NCBI GenBank assembly: GCA_947166625.1
Contig: CAMVEX010000019.1
Span: forward strand, 1-51,899
DNA: 51,899 nucleotides
Direction of reading: 5' to 3'
Source: an uncultured Clostridia bacterium
GTDB lineage: Bacteria; Bacillota; Clostridia; Oscillospirales; Acutalibacteraceae
In this document: piece after piece, positions 34,403 to 43,189 of the stretch
Layout of the letters: each line of letters begins with the position of its first letter
How positions within the stretch are numbered: the first letter of the stretch is position 1
The notes under the pieces: generated by a model
The model's database searches: none
Told to the model about the DNA's origin: nothing
The model's input: the letters and a program-made list of their open reading frames with translations, nothing else
Position numbers and translations under genes: made by a program

Positions 34403-34430
34403 ACGGCTGTCGCATTCAAGCGGCAGCCGT
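34403..34430. terminator. Bidirectional terminator between the transferase and the nusB-recN operon
   Basis: Arms ACGGCTGTCGC/GCGGCAGCCGT (one G-T pair) with a 6-base loop. Ts follow on both strands: AATTTTTATC on plus and TTTTTC on minus. Confidence 0.85.
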
Positions 34431-34435
34431 AATTT

Positions 34436-35215
34436 TTATCTGTATTTTTTAAGCGCTTCAAGAGCTTCCGGCGCGTCAATATCAAAGTCGATCAAATCAG
34501 CTTCGATGGAAATATGCTTAACGCCGGCTTTCATCATAGGGATGAAGAAAGAATCCTGATCAAAAGCATCCCCTACTTTGGGATATACTCTTTTTTTGCC
34601 GAGTGAAGGGTCGGGATAGGGATTTGATGTATGACCGTGAACAAGATATTTGCCGTATTCGGCCAGTGCGTCAAGCGGATCGTTTACACAGACCATATGT
34701 TTTAAATCGCCCAAAACCTTGATATGATCGTTTCCGATCCTATCGGCTATATCTATCGCCTGCGAAACTGTGTTTATGATATTGCATTCCTCTCTGCGAA
34801 GCGGCTCGATAACAAGAGTCATATCGTATTTCTCAAGATAAGGAACGACCTTTTCAGATAAAAATTCGATAACCTGCTCGCGTGTTTCATCAGCAGACAG
34901 ACCGTCCTCCGGAATCATCTTTCTCGCCCCTCCGGAGCCGAAGACCAAATACTTTACACCGATATAATTCACTTTGTGAAACATTCTCTCAAGGTATTCG
35001 TCTATTTCTGCTTCGTTTCTGTCTTTGCCGACAATACGCATGCCGATAAAAACGCAAGATGCCAAAACCGGAATTTTAAGGTTTTTAAATTTATCGAGAG
35101 TTTCCTTATCCATTTTTGCAATGGCCTGACAGTTAGATTCGACATAATCATAGCCGAATTCGGCAGCTTTGACCGCGTCTTCGTATCTGTCGCTGATACA
35201 AACACCTATCTTCAT
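34436..35215 (-). CDS. Sugar phosphate isomerase/epimerase (TIM barrel), end of the recN operon
   Basis: This 259-residue xylose-isomerase-like TIM barrel shows YVESNC after strand one, VFGSGGAR, LVIEPLRREECN with the metal-binding glutamate, KVLGDLKHM, YLVHGHTSN and HISIEADL. The substrate is unknown. It is only distantly similar to the isomerase at 2911-3690. Its ATG overlaps the recN stop by 4 bases, so it is part of the operon. In sporulating Clostridia this position normally holds spoIVB and spo0A; here a metabolic enzyme ends the operon instead. Confidence 0.85.
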   Translation of the reverse strand: MKIGVCISDRYEDAVKAAEFGYDYVESNCQAIAKMDKETLDKFKNLKIPVLASCVFIGMRIVGKDRNEAEIDEYLERMFHKVNYIGVKYLVFGSGGARKMIPEDGLSADETREQVIEFLSEKVVPYLEKYDMTLVIEPLRREECNIINTVSQAIDIADRIGNDHIKVLGDLKHMVCVNDPLDALAEYGKYLVHGHTSNPYPDPSLGKKRVYPKVGDAFDQDSFFIPMMKAGVKHISIEADLIDFDIDAPEALEALKKYR

Positions 35216-36879
35216 GAATTATCTCTCACTTTCTTTAATAACTCTGCCGCCGAGCTGATTTGAAGCTGAGTGACGGAATTCCCTGCGGTTATGCCGGCAA
35301 GCTCTTCGGCTCTTTCATTAAAATCAAGGCTTTTGACCTTGGTGAATGTGATGCCGTCGGAAGCTTCTTTGTAAATCTTAAGATGGTTATCCGCCTGAGC
35401 GGCAATTCTCGCAAGGTGGGTCACACATATAACCTGTCTGCCTTTTGAAACGGAATACAATTTCAGAGCTATCTTTTCCGCGGCAGAGCCGCTGACTCCC
35501 GTATCAATCTCGTCAAAGATAAGTGTATCAACGGTATCTTTTGATACAAGAACATTTTTTATAGCAAGCATTATCCTCGACAATTCGCCGCCCGAAGCAA
35601 CTTTGGCAATGGGTTTCGGGGACTGGCCGGGATTTGTGCTTATCAGAAATTCAATGGTTTCCGCGCCTTTAAGCGATAACGGTACTTTTTTGATATCCGC
35701 CTTAAAAATCACATTGGGCATATCAAGATAAATAAGTTCTTCGGTAACTCTTTTTTCAAACAGTGCTGCCGCTTTCTCTCTTGATTTGCTCAGCTTTTCG
35801 GAAAGTGATTTGACTTTATCGGAGTATTCAAACAGAGTTGTTTCGAGCTCCTTGATTTTTTCATCCGAATTGCCTATTTCATCTCTTTTTTCTGCGGTAT
35901 CATTATAGAATGAAATTATATCCTCTTCGGTTTTGCCGTATTTCATTGATAAAAGATATATTTCATCAAGCCTTGAATTTATCTCTTTGAGCCTCTCGGG
36001 CGAGAAAGAAAATCTGTCGGTAATACTTTTGATTTCGGAAGCAGTATCCTGAATATCAAATGAAAGAGAGGTAAGTCTTTTTGAAGAATCTGAAGCCTGC
36101 TGATAGTATTCGGCTGCCGACCTCATATCTGCGGCGCAGTCATTTAATTTTTCGACAATGCCGCCATCGGAATTCAGCGCGGAGCTGACCTTTTCAAGCA
36201 GCTTTTGAACCTTTACGCTGTTTTCAAGAAAAGACTTTTCTTTATTCAGTTCATCGGTTTCGCCGATCCTTATATTCGCTTTTTCGATCTCGGAAATTAC
36301 AAAATTATAATAATCAAGTTTTGTCAGATTCTCATCACGGGAATCATAAAGTGAATCAAGCTCTTTTTTAGTCTTTATCAGAGAAGAAAATGCGGCGCGG
36401 TAATCCTCGATCAGCTTTTTATTATCAGCAAGCGCATCTATAAATCCGCAATGCTTTTCGGGAAGAAGCAGAGCCTGGCTGTCATGCTGGCCGTGAATAT
36501 TTATCAGCGAAACACCGATTTCTTTAAGCTGAGAAACCGTGACGGGGATACCGTTTACTTTACATGAATTCTTTCCGCTTAGTGATATTTTCCTCGTGAT
36601 CGTAAGGGAATTATCCTCGGTTTTTTCAATATCATATTTATCGAGAATTGAATTGACGGAAGAATTGACTTCGCTGAATAATGCGGTGACGACCGCGCTG
36701 TCTTTCCCGTCTCGAATAAGCTCTTTTGAAGTTCGCTCGCCGAGAATCGCATTGATCGAATCAATTATAATTGATTTACCCGCGCCGGTTTCACCGGTCA
36801 TCACATTAAGACCGGATTCAAACGATATATCGGCTTTTTCTATGACGGCTATATTTTCGATTTTTAAGCCATTCAGCAT
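35212..36879 (-). CDS. recN: DNA repair protein RecN
   Basis: This 555-residue SMC-like ATPase has Walker A GETGAGKS at 29-36, the helical arms, then the ABC signature KVASGGELSRIMLAIK and Walker B LIFDEIDTGVSG, followed by VICVTHLARIAAQADNHLKI. RecN gathers broken DNA ends for RecA-dependent double-strand break repair. Length is normal (about 550). It follows argR after 34 bases, as in most Firmicutes, and overlaps the next gene by ATGA. Confidence 0.95.
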   Translation of the reverse strand: MLNGLKIENIAVIEKADISFESGLNVMTGETGAGKSIIIDSINAILGERTSKELIRDGKDSAVVTALFSEVNSSVNSILDKYDIEKTEDNSLTITRKISLSGKNSCKVNGIPVTVSQLKEIGVSLINIHGQHDSQALLLPEKHCGFIDALADNKKLIEDYRAAFSSLIKTKKELDSLYDSRDENLTKLDYYNFVISEIEKANIRIGETDELNKEKSFLENSVKVQKLLEKVSSALNSDGGIVEKLNDCAADMRSAAEYYQQASDSSKRLTSLSFDIQDTASEIKSITDRFSFSPERLKEINSRLDEIYLLSMKYGKTEEDIISFYNDTAEKRDEIGNSDEKIKELETTLFEYSDKVKSLSEKLSKSREKAAALFEKRVTEELIYLDMPNVIFKADIKKVPLSLKGAETIEFLISTNPGQSPKPIAKVASGGELSRIMLAIKNVLVSKDTVDTLIFDEIDTGVSGSAAEKIALKLYSVSKGRQVICVTHLARIAAQADNHLKIYKEASDGITFTKVKSLDFNERAEELAGITAGNSVTQLQISSAAELLKKVRDNS

Positions 36880-36913
36880 AAAATTACCTCACAGCAAAAT
36901 AAAAACAGAATAC

Positions 36914-37366
36914 TTATTGACCGATGAGTTTATTTATTGCGTCTTTAATGGTGTCCGCAATCTCTATCGTTCGGCAAAGAACAAATATGGTGTCGTCTCC
37001 GGCAAGGGTACCTACGACGCCCTCAAACTCCATCACATCAAGCGCGGCACAAGCGGCGTTTGCCATGCCGGTATAACATTTTATAACAAGCATATTGCCC
37101 GCCGAATCGGATGAAACAACGCTGTGAGCAAATACGCTGTTAAATTTACCGCTGATTTCAGCCGTATCGGATTTATCAACAGTATAGCACGATCTGCCGT
37201 ATTGATCGGGTTTTTTGATAAGCCTCAAGTCTTTAATATCTCTCGATATGGTTGCCTGAGTAGTCTCAAAGCCCTCTTCATTCAGCTTTTCCATCAATTC
37301 GGTCTGAGTAAAAATGCTGTTGGTTTCGATTATTCTCAATATAACCTCATGTCTTTTCTTTTTCAT
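36914..37366 (-). CDS. argR: Arginine repressor ArgR
   Basis: This 150-residue regulator has an N-terminal winged helix (FTQTELMEKLNEEGFETTQATISRDIKDLRL) and a C-terminal arginine-binding and hexamerisation domain with VVGTLAGDDTIFVLC. ArgR hexamers repress arginine synthesis and activate catabolism when arginine is present. The gene sits 6 bases after nadK, its conserved place in this operon. AGGATG precedes the ATG, using the end of nadK. Confidence 0.93.
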   Translation of the reverse strand: MKKKRHEVILRIIETNSIFTQTELMEKLNEEGFETTQATISRDIKDLRLIKKPDQYGRSCYTVDKSDTAEISGKFNSVFAHSVVSSDSAGNMLVIKCYTGMANAACAALDVMEFEGVVGTLAGDDTIFVLCRTIEIADTIKDAINKLIGQ

Positions 37367-37372
37367 AAAAGA

Positions 37373-38218
37373 TTACATCCTGTCCTCAATTTTTTCATAT
37401 ACTCTTTTGATAAAATTATCATTTTTAATTCTGATAAAATCGGCGGTGAATTCCGCTCTGGAAACCTCGATTTTGGTATTGCCGTCAAAAGTTTTGATTT
37501 CGTTGCCGTCATTTGAATAATAAAGGCTTTCACCCTCGGCAGACATAACCGAAATCTTATCATCGGGTTTGAAAATAATGGAGCGGTTAAAGAGAGTGTG
37601 CGGACATACCGGGGTAAACAATATACTTTCAAGCCCGGGATCTATAACCGGCCCTCCGGCAGAAAGAGAATAAGCAGTAGAGCCGGTGGGAGTTGCGATG
37701 ATAACTCCGTCACACACATAATCGTAAATAAGCTCATCATTTAGATATATATGGATATTTGACATACGCTGCTTATGATTGTTGGTGATGTAACAGTCGT
37801 TAAGAGCAAAATCCGAAACCGAAATACCGTTATATACGGCATTTGTCTTAAGCATCAATCTTTTGTCAATGGTATATTCACCGTTTATCAGACAGCTTAA
37901 TTTATCAAGCTCGTTATTTTCAAGCCCTGCCATATACGCCAGCCTGCCGGCGTTTATTCCGAGGATCGGTTTTGACTGCTTGACCGCTTCTTTGGCAGCA
38001 TGAATTATTGCGCCGTCTCCGCCTACAGCTATGACCGCATCCGATATTTTTACCGCTTCATTCAGCGGCAAATATTCTGCATTTTCCACAAAAAATCTAT
38101 CAGCCAGTTCATTCGAAAAGAAACATCTCGCTCCGAGATCAAAAAGGGTTTTGCAAATATCGCGGGTGATTATATCCGCTTTTTGCCTTGTAAGATTAGG
38201 TATTACGGCAATATTCAT
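37373..38218 (-). CDS. nadK: NAD kinase
   Basis: About 281 residues make NADP from NAD and ATP (or polyphosphate). The motifs are GGDG (66-69), NAGRLAYMA (family consensus NxGxLGF, here partly changed) and DGVIIATPTGSTAYSLSAGGP. The ATG at 38218 has GAGGAT upstream; a slightly longer start at 38230 would overlap tlyA but lacks a ribosome site. It is flanked by tlyA and argR as in most Firmicutes. Confidence 0.93.
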   Translation of the reverse strand: MNIAVIPNLTRQKADIITRDICKTLFDLGARCFFSNELADRFFVENAEYLPLNEAVKISDAVIAVGGDGAIIHAAKEAVKQSKPILGINAGRLAYMAGLENNELDKLSCLINGEYTIDKRLMLKTNAVYNGISVSDFALNDCYITNNHKQRMSNIHIYLNDELIYDYVCDGVIIATPTGSTAYSLSAGGPVIDPGLESILFTPVCPHTLFNRSIIFKPDDKISVMSAEGESLYYSNDGNEIKTFDGNTKIEVSRAEFTADFIRIKNDNFIKRVYEKIEDRM

Positions 38219-38226
38219 AGCTATCC

Positions 38227-39036
38227 TCATTTATCAAGTTCTTCGTGAGAGCGGCGTACAACTTCCCCGGCGGAGAATTCAAATAAACATTTGCTTTCAT
38301 CCGATTTACGAATATACATCAGATATTCAATATTACCCTCGGGCCCTTTGACGGGCGAATAATCCAACCCCAACAGATCAAATCCGTTATTCAGGGCAAA
38401 ATCGGTAATATCATTTATCACACTGATATGAATATTTATATCTTTTACAACGCCTTTTTTTCCGACATTTTCTCTGCCTGCTTCAAATTGAGGTTTGATA
38501 AGGCAGACGCTTTCACCGTTATCCGTAAGTAATTCTCTCATAACGGGTAAAATCTTTTTGAGCGATATAAAAGATACATCGACGCTTGCAAAATTTATAT
38601 CTTCGGGAATCTGCTCACGTGTAACATATCTGAAATTTGTTCTCTCAAGATTTATGACCCTGGGGTCGGTCCTCAGTTTCCAGGCGAGCTGACCGTAACC
38701 GACATCAATCGAATAAACCTTCAATGCTCCGTTTTGTAGCATACAATCGGTAAAGCCGCCGGTAGAAGCTCCGATATCCATACATACTTTATCATTCAAA
38801 TCAATAGGAAATGATTTCATCGCTTTTTCAAGCTTCAATCCTCCCCTGCTCACATAAGGATTTACAGAGCCTCTGATTTCAATAACATCATCGGGTTTCA
38901 CCTGAAAACCGCTTTTTAATTCTTTATTGCCGTTAACATAAACCATGCCCGCCATAATCAGCGCTTTGGCTTTTTCTCTTGATTGGGCAAGGTTTCTTTC
39001 ATAAACGGCAGAATCAAGCCTGAGCTTTTCACTCAT
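38227..39036 (-). CDS. tlyA: TlyA-family rRNA 2'-O-methyltransferase
   Basis: About 269 residues. An N-terminal S4 RNA-binding domain (RLDSAVYERNLAQSREKAKALI) is followed by an FtsJ-like SAM methyltransferase: CMDIGASTGGFTDCMLQNGA, VDVGYGQLAW, ASVDVSFISL and LIKPQFEAGRENVGKKGVVKD. The family methylates rRNA ribose and is sometimes called haemolysin by historical misnaming. The start at 39036 is favoured because AAGGA falls 8 bases upstream, but the ATG at 39045, inside the end of dxs, is possible. Confidence 0.9.
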   Translation of the reverse strand: MSEKLRLDSAVYERNLAQSREKAKALIMAGMVYVNGNKELKSGFQVKPDDVIEIRGSVNPYVSRGGLKLEKAMKSFPIDLNDKVCMDIGASTGGFTDCMLQNGALKVYSIDVGYGQLAWKLRTDPRVINLERTNFRYVTREQIPEDINFASVDVSFISLKKILPVMRELLTDNGESVCLIKPQFEAGRENVGKKGVVKDINIHISVINDITDFALNNGFDLLGLDYSPVKGPEGNIEYLMYIRKSDESKCLFEFSAGEVVRRSHEELDK

Positions 39037-40903
39037 ACCTGGCATCCTTCTTTATCAGTTCTATCATTGAATCGGAATCCATTTTGTATTTTTTCAGCAG
39101 ACTTTTTACGGGCGCGTGAGGAACAAATTCATCATCCACCGCAATATGAGAATAATTGCATTCGGATTTCATTTTAAGCAAGTCCTCGGCAAATATCTCG
39201 CCGATGCCCGCGCGGCCTATGCACTCCTCATAAAAATAAATGTTTTCGCATTCTTTAAGGGATTCAAACACGCGGGGGTCAACAGGTTTGATTCTTATGA
39301 GTTTGATTATTTTAATTTCAATTCCGATTTTTTTAAGCTCATCTTGAGCCTTAACGGCTTCAAAAAAGAGCTTTCCGTAAGTGACGATGGCAAATTTCGA
39401 CTCCGGGTCACCGTATATTTCAAAAGAATCATCCGAGCTTAAACCTGAAAAACAGTCAGGAACACAACCTCTCGGATATCTGATTATAACAACTCCGTTA
39501 TCTTTATAAAGAGCTTTATACAGACAGTTGGAAATCTCGTCATAATCGGAAGGCGAATAGATCGTTATACCGGGCACGCACGAAGCTACGGATATATCAA
39601 ACAGTCCCTGATGAGTTTCGCCGTCTTCGCCGACAAATCCTGCGCGGTCAACGGCAATTATCATCTTAAGTCTTTGAAGTGCGGCGTCGTGAATCAACTG
39701 ATCTGCACATCTCTGAAAAAATGTGGAATAAACGGCAAAAACGGGAATCAAGCCTTTTTTTGCCAAACCGGAGCAAAAAGTCAAAGCGTGCTCTTCGGCG
39801 ATTCCTACATCAAATGATCTTGAAGGGAATTTTTCAAAAAAAGCATCAAGCCCCGTACCCAGTGACATGGCAGCGGTCACAGCGCAAATACGCTTATCAT
39901 TCTCGGCAAATTCCGTCAATCTGCGGGCGAATTCGTGAGAATAATCATCGGTTTTCACGCTGCCGATACCGGTTGCCGCATCAAACTTGGAAACGCCGTG
40001 AAAAAGCTCCGGAGAATTCTCTGCAAATTCATAGCCCTTACCTTTTACGGTATTAACATGAAGCAGAACGGGACCGTTTACCATCTTTGCCGAATTCATT
40101 GCTTCACAAAGTGTGGGGATATCGTGACCGTCAATAGGCCCTATATATCTGAATCCGAGATCTTCAAAAAACGAAGACTTATATATCAAAGATTTGACAG
40201 CGGTTTTGATCCTGAATAAAAAAGCGGACAGGTATCTTCCGACAGCCGGTATGTGATTAAGTGCTTTTTCGGCATTTGCCTTAAATCTGTAATATTCGGG
40301 TTTAGCTCTTACATGAGCAAGATACCTTGCCATTGAGCCGACATTCTCGTTGATGGACATCTCATTGTCATTCAGGATAACAATCAGTCTGCACCCTTTG
40401 TTAGAGGGCGAATTAAGAGCCTCATAAACCATACCGTTACCGAAACTGCCGTCACCGATAACTGCTACGGTATAATTTGAGCTTCCTTTGATTTTTTCAG
40501 CGGCGGCAACACCTGCCGCCTGAGAAACAGAAACGCCGGCGTGCCCCTCATAGAATGAATCATAATCACTCTCATCAGGTCTTACAAAACCGGAAAGACC
40601 GCCTTCCTGCCTTAGAGTATCAAATGAATCAAATCTGCCCGTCAGAAGCTTATGACAATATGCCTGATGCCCAACATCCCAGATAATCGTATCATCGGGC
40701 GCGTTGAAAGATTTATGGATAGCTACTGTAAGCTCGACCGCGCCGAGATTTGAGGCAAGATGGCCTCCGTTGGCGGAAACCGTTTCTATGATCTTCTGTC
40801 TTATTTCAAAACAAAGTTCATCAATATCATTATCGTCGATTTTTTTGAGATCCGAAGGGCTTTTGATATTTTGAAGTAATCTGAATTTTTCGCTGTTATC
40901 CAT
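39029..40903 (-). CDS. dxs: 1-deoxy-D-xylulose-5-phosphate synthase
   Basis: This 624-residue thiamine-diphosphate enzyme makes DXP from pyruvate and glyceraldehyde 3-phosphate, the first step of the MEP isoprenoid pathway. The motifs are YEGHAGVSVSQAAGVA, the TPP-magnesium motif GDGSFGNGMVYEALN with NDNEMSINENVG, PIDGHDIPTL, and the transketolase segment VGIAEEHALTFCSGLA carrying the catalytic glutamate. It is followed by tlyA and preceded by ispA, its classic neighbours. The product feeds the prenyl transferase encoded just upstream. Confidence 0.97.
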   Translation of the reverse strand: MDNSEKFRLLQNIKSPSDLKKIDDNDIDELCFEIRQKIIETVSANGGHLASNLGAVELTVAIHKSFNAPDDTIIWDVGHQAYCHKLLTGRFDSFDTLRQEGGLSGFVRPDESDYDSFYEGHAGVSVSQAAGVAAAEKIKGSSNYTVAVIGDGSFGNGMVYEALNSPSNKGCRLIVILNDNEMSINENVGSMARYLAHVRAKPEYYRFKANAEKALNHIPAVGRYLSAFLFRIKTAVKSLIYKSSFFEDLGFRYIGPIDGHDIPTLCEAMNSAKMVNGPVLLHVNTVKGKGYEFAENSPELFHGVSKFDAATGIGSVKTDDYSHEFARRLTEFAENDKRICAVTAAMSLGTGLDAFFEKFPSRSFDVGIAEEHALTFCSGLAKKGLIPVFAVYSTFFQRCADQLIHDAALQRLKMIIAVDRAGFVGEDGETHQGLFDISVASCVPGITIYSPSDYDEISNCLYKALYKDNGVVIIRYPRGCVPDCFSGLSSDDSFEIYGDPESKFAIVTYGKLFFEAVKAQDELKKIGIEIKIIKLIRIKPVDPRVFESLKECENIYFYEECIGRAGIGEIFAEDLLKMKSECNYSHIAVDDEFVPHAPVKSLLKKYKMDSDSMIELIKKDARYE

Positions 40904-40905
40904 TA

Positions 40906-41805
40906 TCAGCTTTCCCTGTAAAGAAGTTTTGAAGCAAGCTCCTCAAGAAACCATGCTTCATCGCCGAAAATCGCAAGAGATTTAACGGCGTCAAAGGTCA
41001 ATGACTTGGCGAATTTGCGCGCCTCATCAATTCCGAGAAGAGAGACATAAGTCGCCTTGCCCTTTTCAAAATCGCTTCCTGTTGGCTTTCCGAGCTTCGA
41101 TTCATCACCGGTGACATCGAGAATATCATCAACGACCTGAAACGCGAGGCCTATATTTCTGCAATAAACTTCCAAAGCCTCTGTTTTGATTTTATCGGCC
41201 CGGGCACACGCGGCGCCTATCAAACCCGAAGCAATGATCATCTTACCGGTTTTAAGAAAATCGGTTTTTTTGATATCATCAACGCCCACATATTTTTCTT
41301 CATTATCAAGATCCATTACCTGACCTGCGACCATCCCGCATGGGCCTGCGGCGTCGGCAAGGATTTCGAGCGCACGCAGTTTTATTTCTGATTTTAAATC
41401 GGATTTTACAACTGTTTCAAAAGCGAGAGGCTGAAGGGCGTCACCCGCCAGTAAAGCGCCGTCAAAGCCGTAAACTATATGATTAGAAGGCTTGCCCCTT
41501 CTTAAGTCGTCATTATCCATACATGGCAGGTCATCGTGAATAAGGGAATATGTATGAATCATTTCAACCGCAAGAGCAAGAGGCAGCGCGTCATTAGGAT
41601 CTCCCGAACAAACTCTGCACGCTTCGAGCAAAAGAATTGGTCTTATTCTTTTACCACCGTTGGTCAAAGAATAAGTTATTGATTCCATTATTTTGTAAAA
41701 GCCTTCGGATTCTCTGCCGTTAAAGGCGGAGCAGTCAATGCTTTTGATAACATAGTCGTTGAACTGCGTCAGATACTGATTATATAAATCATCAAAATTC
41801 ATCAT
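40906..41805 (-). CDS. ispA: Geranyl/farnesyl diphosphate synthase (IspA)
   Basis: About 299 residues of a trans-prenyltransferase. The first aspartate-rich motif DDLPCMDNDD is in LIHDDLPCMDNDDLRRG and the second is DDILD in QVVDDILDVTGD. NGGKRIRPILLLEA and TGSDFEKGKATYVSLLG are typical. It condenses isopentenyl and dimethylallyl diphosphates, most likely to farnesyl diphosphate. Its start lies in the last codons of xseB. Two adjacent ATGs (41805 and 41802) are possible; GGAGA lies 11-14 bases upstream. A longer frame reaching 41880 is an artefact within xseB. Confidence 0.93.
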   Translation of the reverse strand: MMNFDDLYNQYLTQFNDYVIKSIDCSAFNGRESEGFYKIMESITYSLTNGGKRIRPILLLEACRVCSGDPNDALPLALAVEMIHTYSLIHDDLPCMDNDDLRRGKPSNHIVYGFDGALLAGDALQPLAFETVVKSDLKSEIKLRALEILADAAGPCGMVAGQVMDLDNEEKYVGVDDIKKTDFLKTGKMIIASGLIGAACARADKIKTEALEVYCRNIGLAFQVVDDILDVTGDESKLGKPTGSDFEKGKATYVSLLGIDEARKFAKSLTFDAVKSLAIFGDEAWFLEELASKLLYRES

Positions 41806-42001
41806 TATTATTGTTTTCTCCATCGATTTTGGAAATTTTGAGCCGGGCGTCACGAAGCATATTGCTGCATTCGCTCGCAAGCTTTGTGCCGGCTGAATAA
41901 TAATCTAACATTTCGTCAAGACTCAGATCTCCTTTTTCGAGCTTGGCGGTTATTTCTTCAAGTTTTTTTAATGAATCTTCAAATTTATTTTTTTCGGACA
42001 T
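41792..42001 (-). CDS. xseB: Exodeoxyribonuclease VII small subunit
   Basis: This 69-residue protein has the XseB pattern FEDSLKKLEEITAKLEKGDLSLDEMLDYYSAG. It forms the non-catalytic, coiled subunit of exonuclease VII and binds the XseA C-terminus. It starts immediately after the xseA stop (no gap), and ispA starts within its 3' end. Confidence 0.95.
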   Translation of the reverse strand: MSEKNKFEDSLKKLEEITAKLEKGDLSLDEMLDYYSAGTKLASECSNMLRDARLKISKIDGENNNNDEF

Positions 42002-43189
42002 TTAAATCACCTCGCATTCGGCTGACCCTTTTGAAAATCTGATATTAAGTTTATCGCCTTTTTTCAAAAGAGACGAATCCGTGACCGTCGCCGAATCTTT
42101 CGTTACTATACTGTATCCTCTTGATAAAGTGGTAAGAGGGCTGACAGAATCAAGCCCTGCAATAAGTATCATAAGTTTCTTTTCTTTTTCAGATAAATAA
42201 TTGAATGCAGCGGAATTCAGCTTTTCGACAATATTATCAAGTTTTATGATATGATTTTCAACAGCCCTGCCCGGTCTGTATGAATAAATAAGCTTGGATA
42301 AATTCTTGACCGTAACATCAAAGCTTTCTATAACGCCGACCGAATCAGCGTAAATCGATTCTTTGTATGACGAAATTTTATCAAACAGCTCGATCATATC
42401 GGGTACGGCAAGCTCGGCAGCAGCCGAAGGAGTCGGCGCTCTGAGATCGGCCGCCCAATCGCAAAGAGTAACATCGGTTTCGTGACCGACAGCGGAAATA
42501 ACAGGTATTTTACTTCTGTAAACTGCTCTGACGACCGGCTCTTCATTGAATGACCAGAGATCTTCCGCGGAGCCGCCTCCCCTGCCGACTATCAAAACAT
42601 CGGCGCACATTTTTTCATTAAATTTATCAACAGCCTCGGAAATCTGCTCGGCAGCCATCGGCCCTTGAACGCTGACAGGCGCAAGAATGATTTCGGACAA
42701 AGGAAATCTGCGAGAAATTATATTGACAATATCTCTGAATGCCGCTCCGTTTTCAGATGTAACCACTCCGATTTTTAACGGGAAAGCGGGTAAGCTCTTT
42801 TTATGAGTTTCATCAAAAAGCCCCTCGGCAGCCAGTTTTTTCTTCAGCTGCTCAAAAGCAAGAGCAAGGGCTCCCGTGCCGTCAGGCTGCATATCGTCAA
42901 CATAGACCTGATAATCGCCGCCGGCTTCATAAACTGAGATATGAGCCCTGACTATTACACTCATATCGTTTTCGGGCATAAAACGCAGTTTTTGATTTGC
43001 CGAACGAAACATAACTGCTCTTACCTGAGCTTTTTCATCCTTCAGCGAGAAATAATAATGACCTGTCTGAAAATGATTTTTGAAATTTGAAATCTGACCT
43101 TTAATATAAACAGATTGCAAATTCGAATCACCGTCAAGAATAGATTTAACATATCTGTTAAGGGTAGAAACCGTTATAATTTCAGGCAT
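42002..43189 (-). CDS. xseA: Exodeoxyribonuclease VII large subunit
   Basis: This 395-residue catalytic subunit has an N-terminal OB fold (LQSVYIKGQISNFK, GHYYFSLKDEKAQVRAVMF). The nuclease core has GRGGGSAEDLWSFNEE and AVGHETDVTLCDWAADLRAPTPSAAAELA, then a helical stalk and C-terminal SRGYSIVT. ExoVII degrades single-stranded DNA. Its start overlaps the end of the tsaD-like gene by 8 bases. Length is slightly below E. coli XseA (456) but usual for Clostridia. Confidence 0.95.
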   Translation of the reverse strand: MPEIITVSTLNRYVKSILDGDSNLQSVYIKGQISNFKNHFQTGHYYFSLKDEKAQVRAVMFRSANQKLRFMPENDMSVIVRAHISVYEAGGDYQVYVDDMQPDGTGALALAFEQLKKKLAAEGLFDETHKKSLPAFPLKIGVVTSENGAAFRDIVNIISRRFPLSEIILAPVSVQGPMAAEQISEAVDKFNEKMCADVLIVGRGGGSAEDLWSFNEEPVVRAVYRSKIPVISAVGHETDVTLCDWAADLRAPTPSAAAELAVPDMIELFDKISSYKESIYADSVGVIESFDVTVKNLSKLIYSYRPGRAVENHIIKLDNIVEKLNSAAFNYLSEKEKKLMILIAGLDSVSPLTTLSRGYSIVTKDSATVTDSSLLKKGDKLNIRFSKGSAECEVI

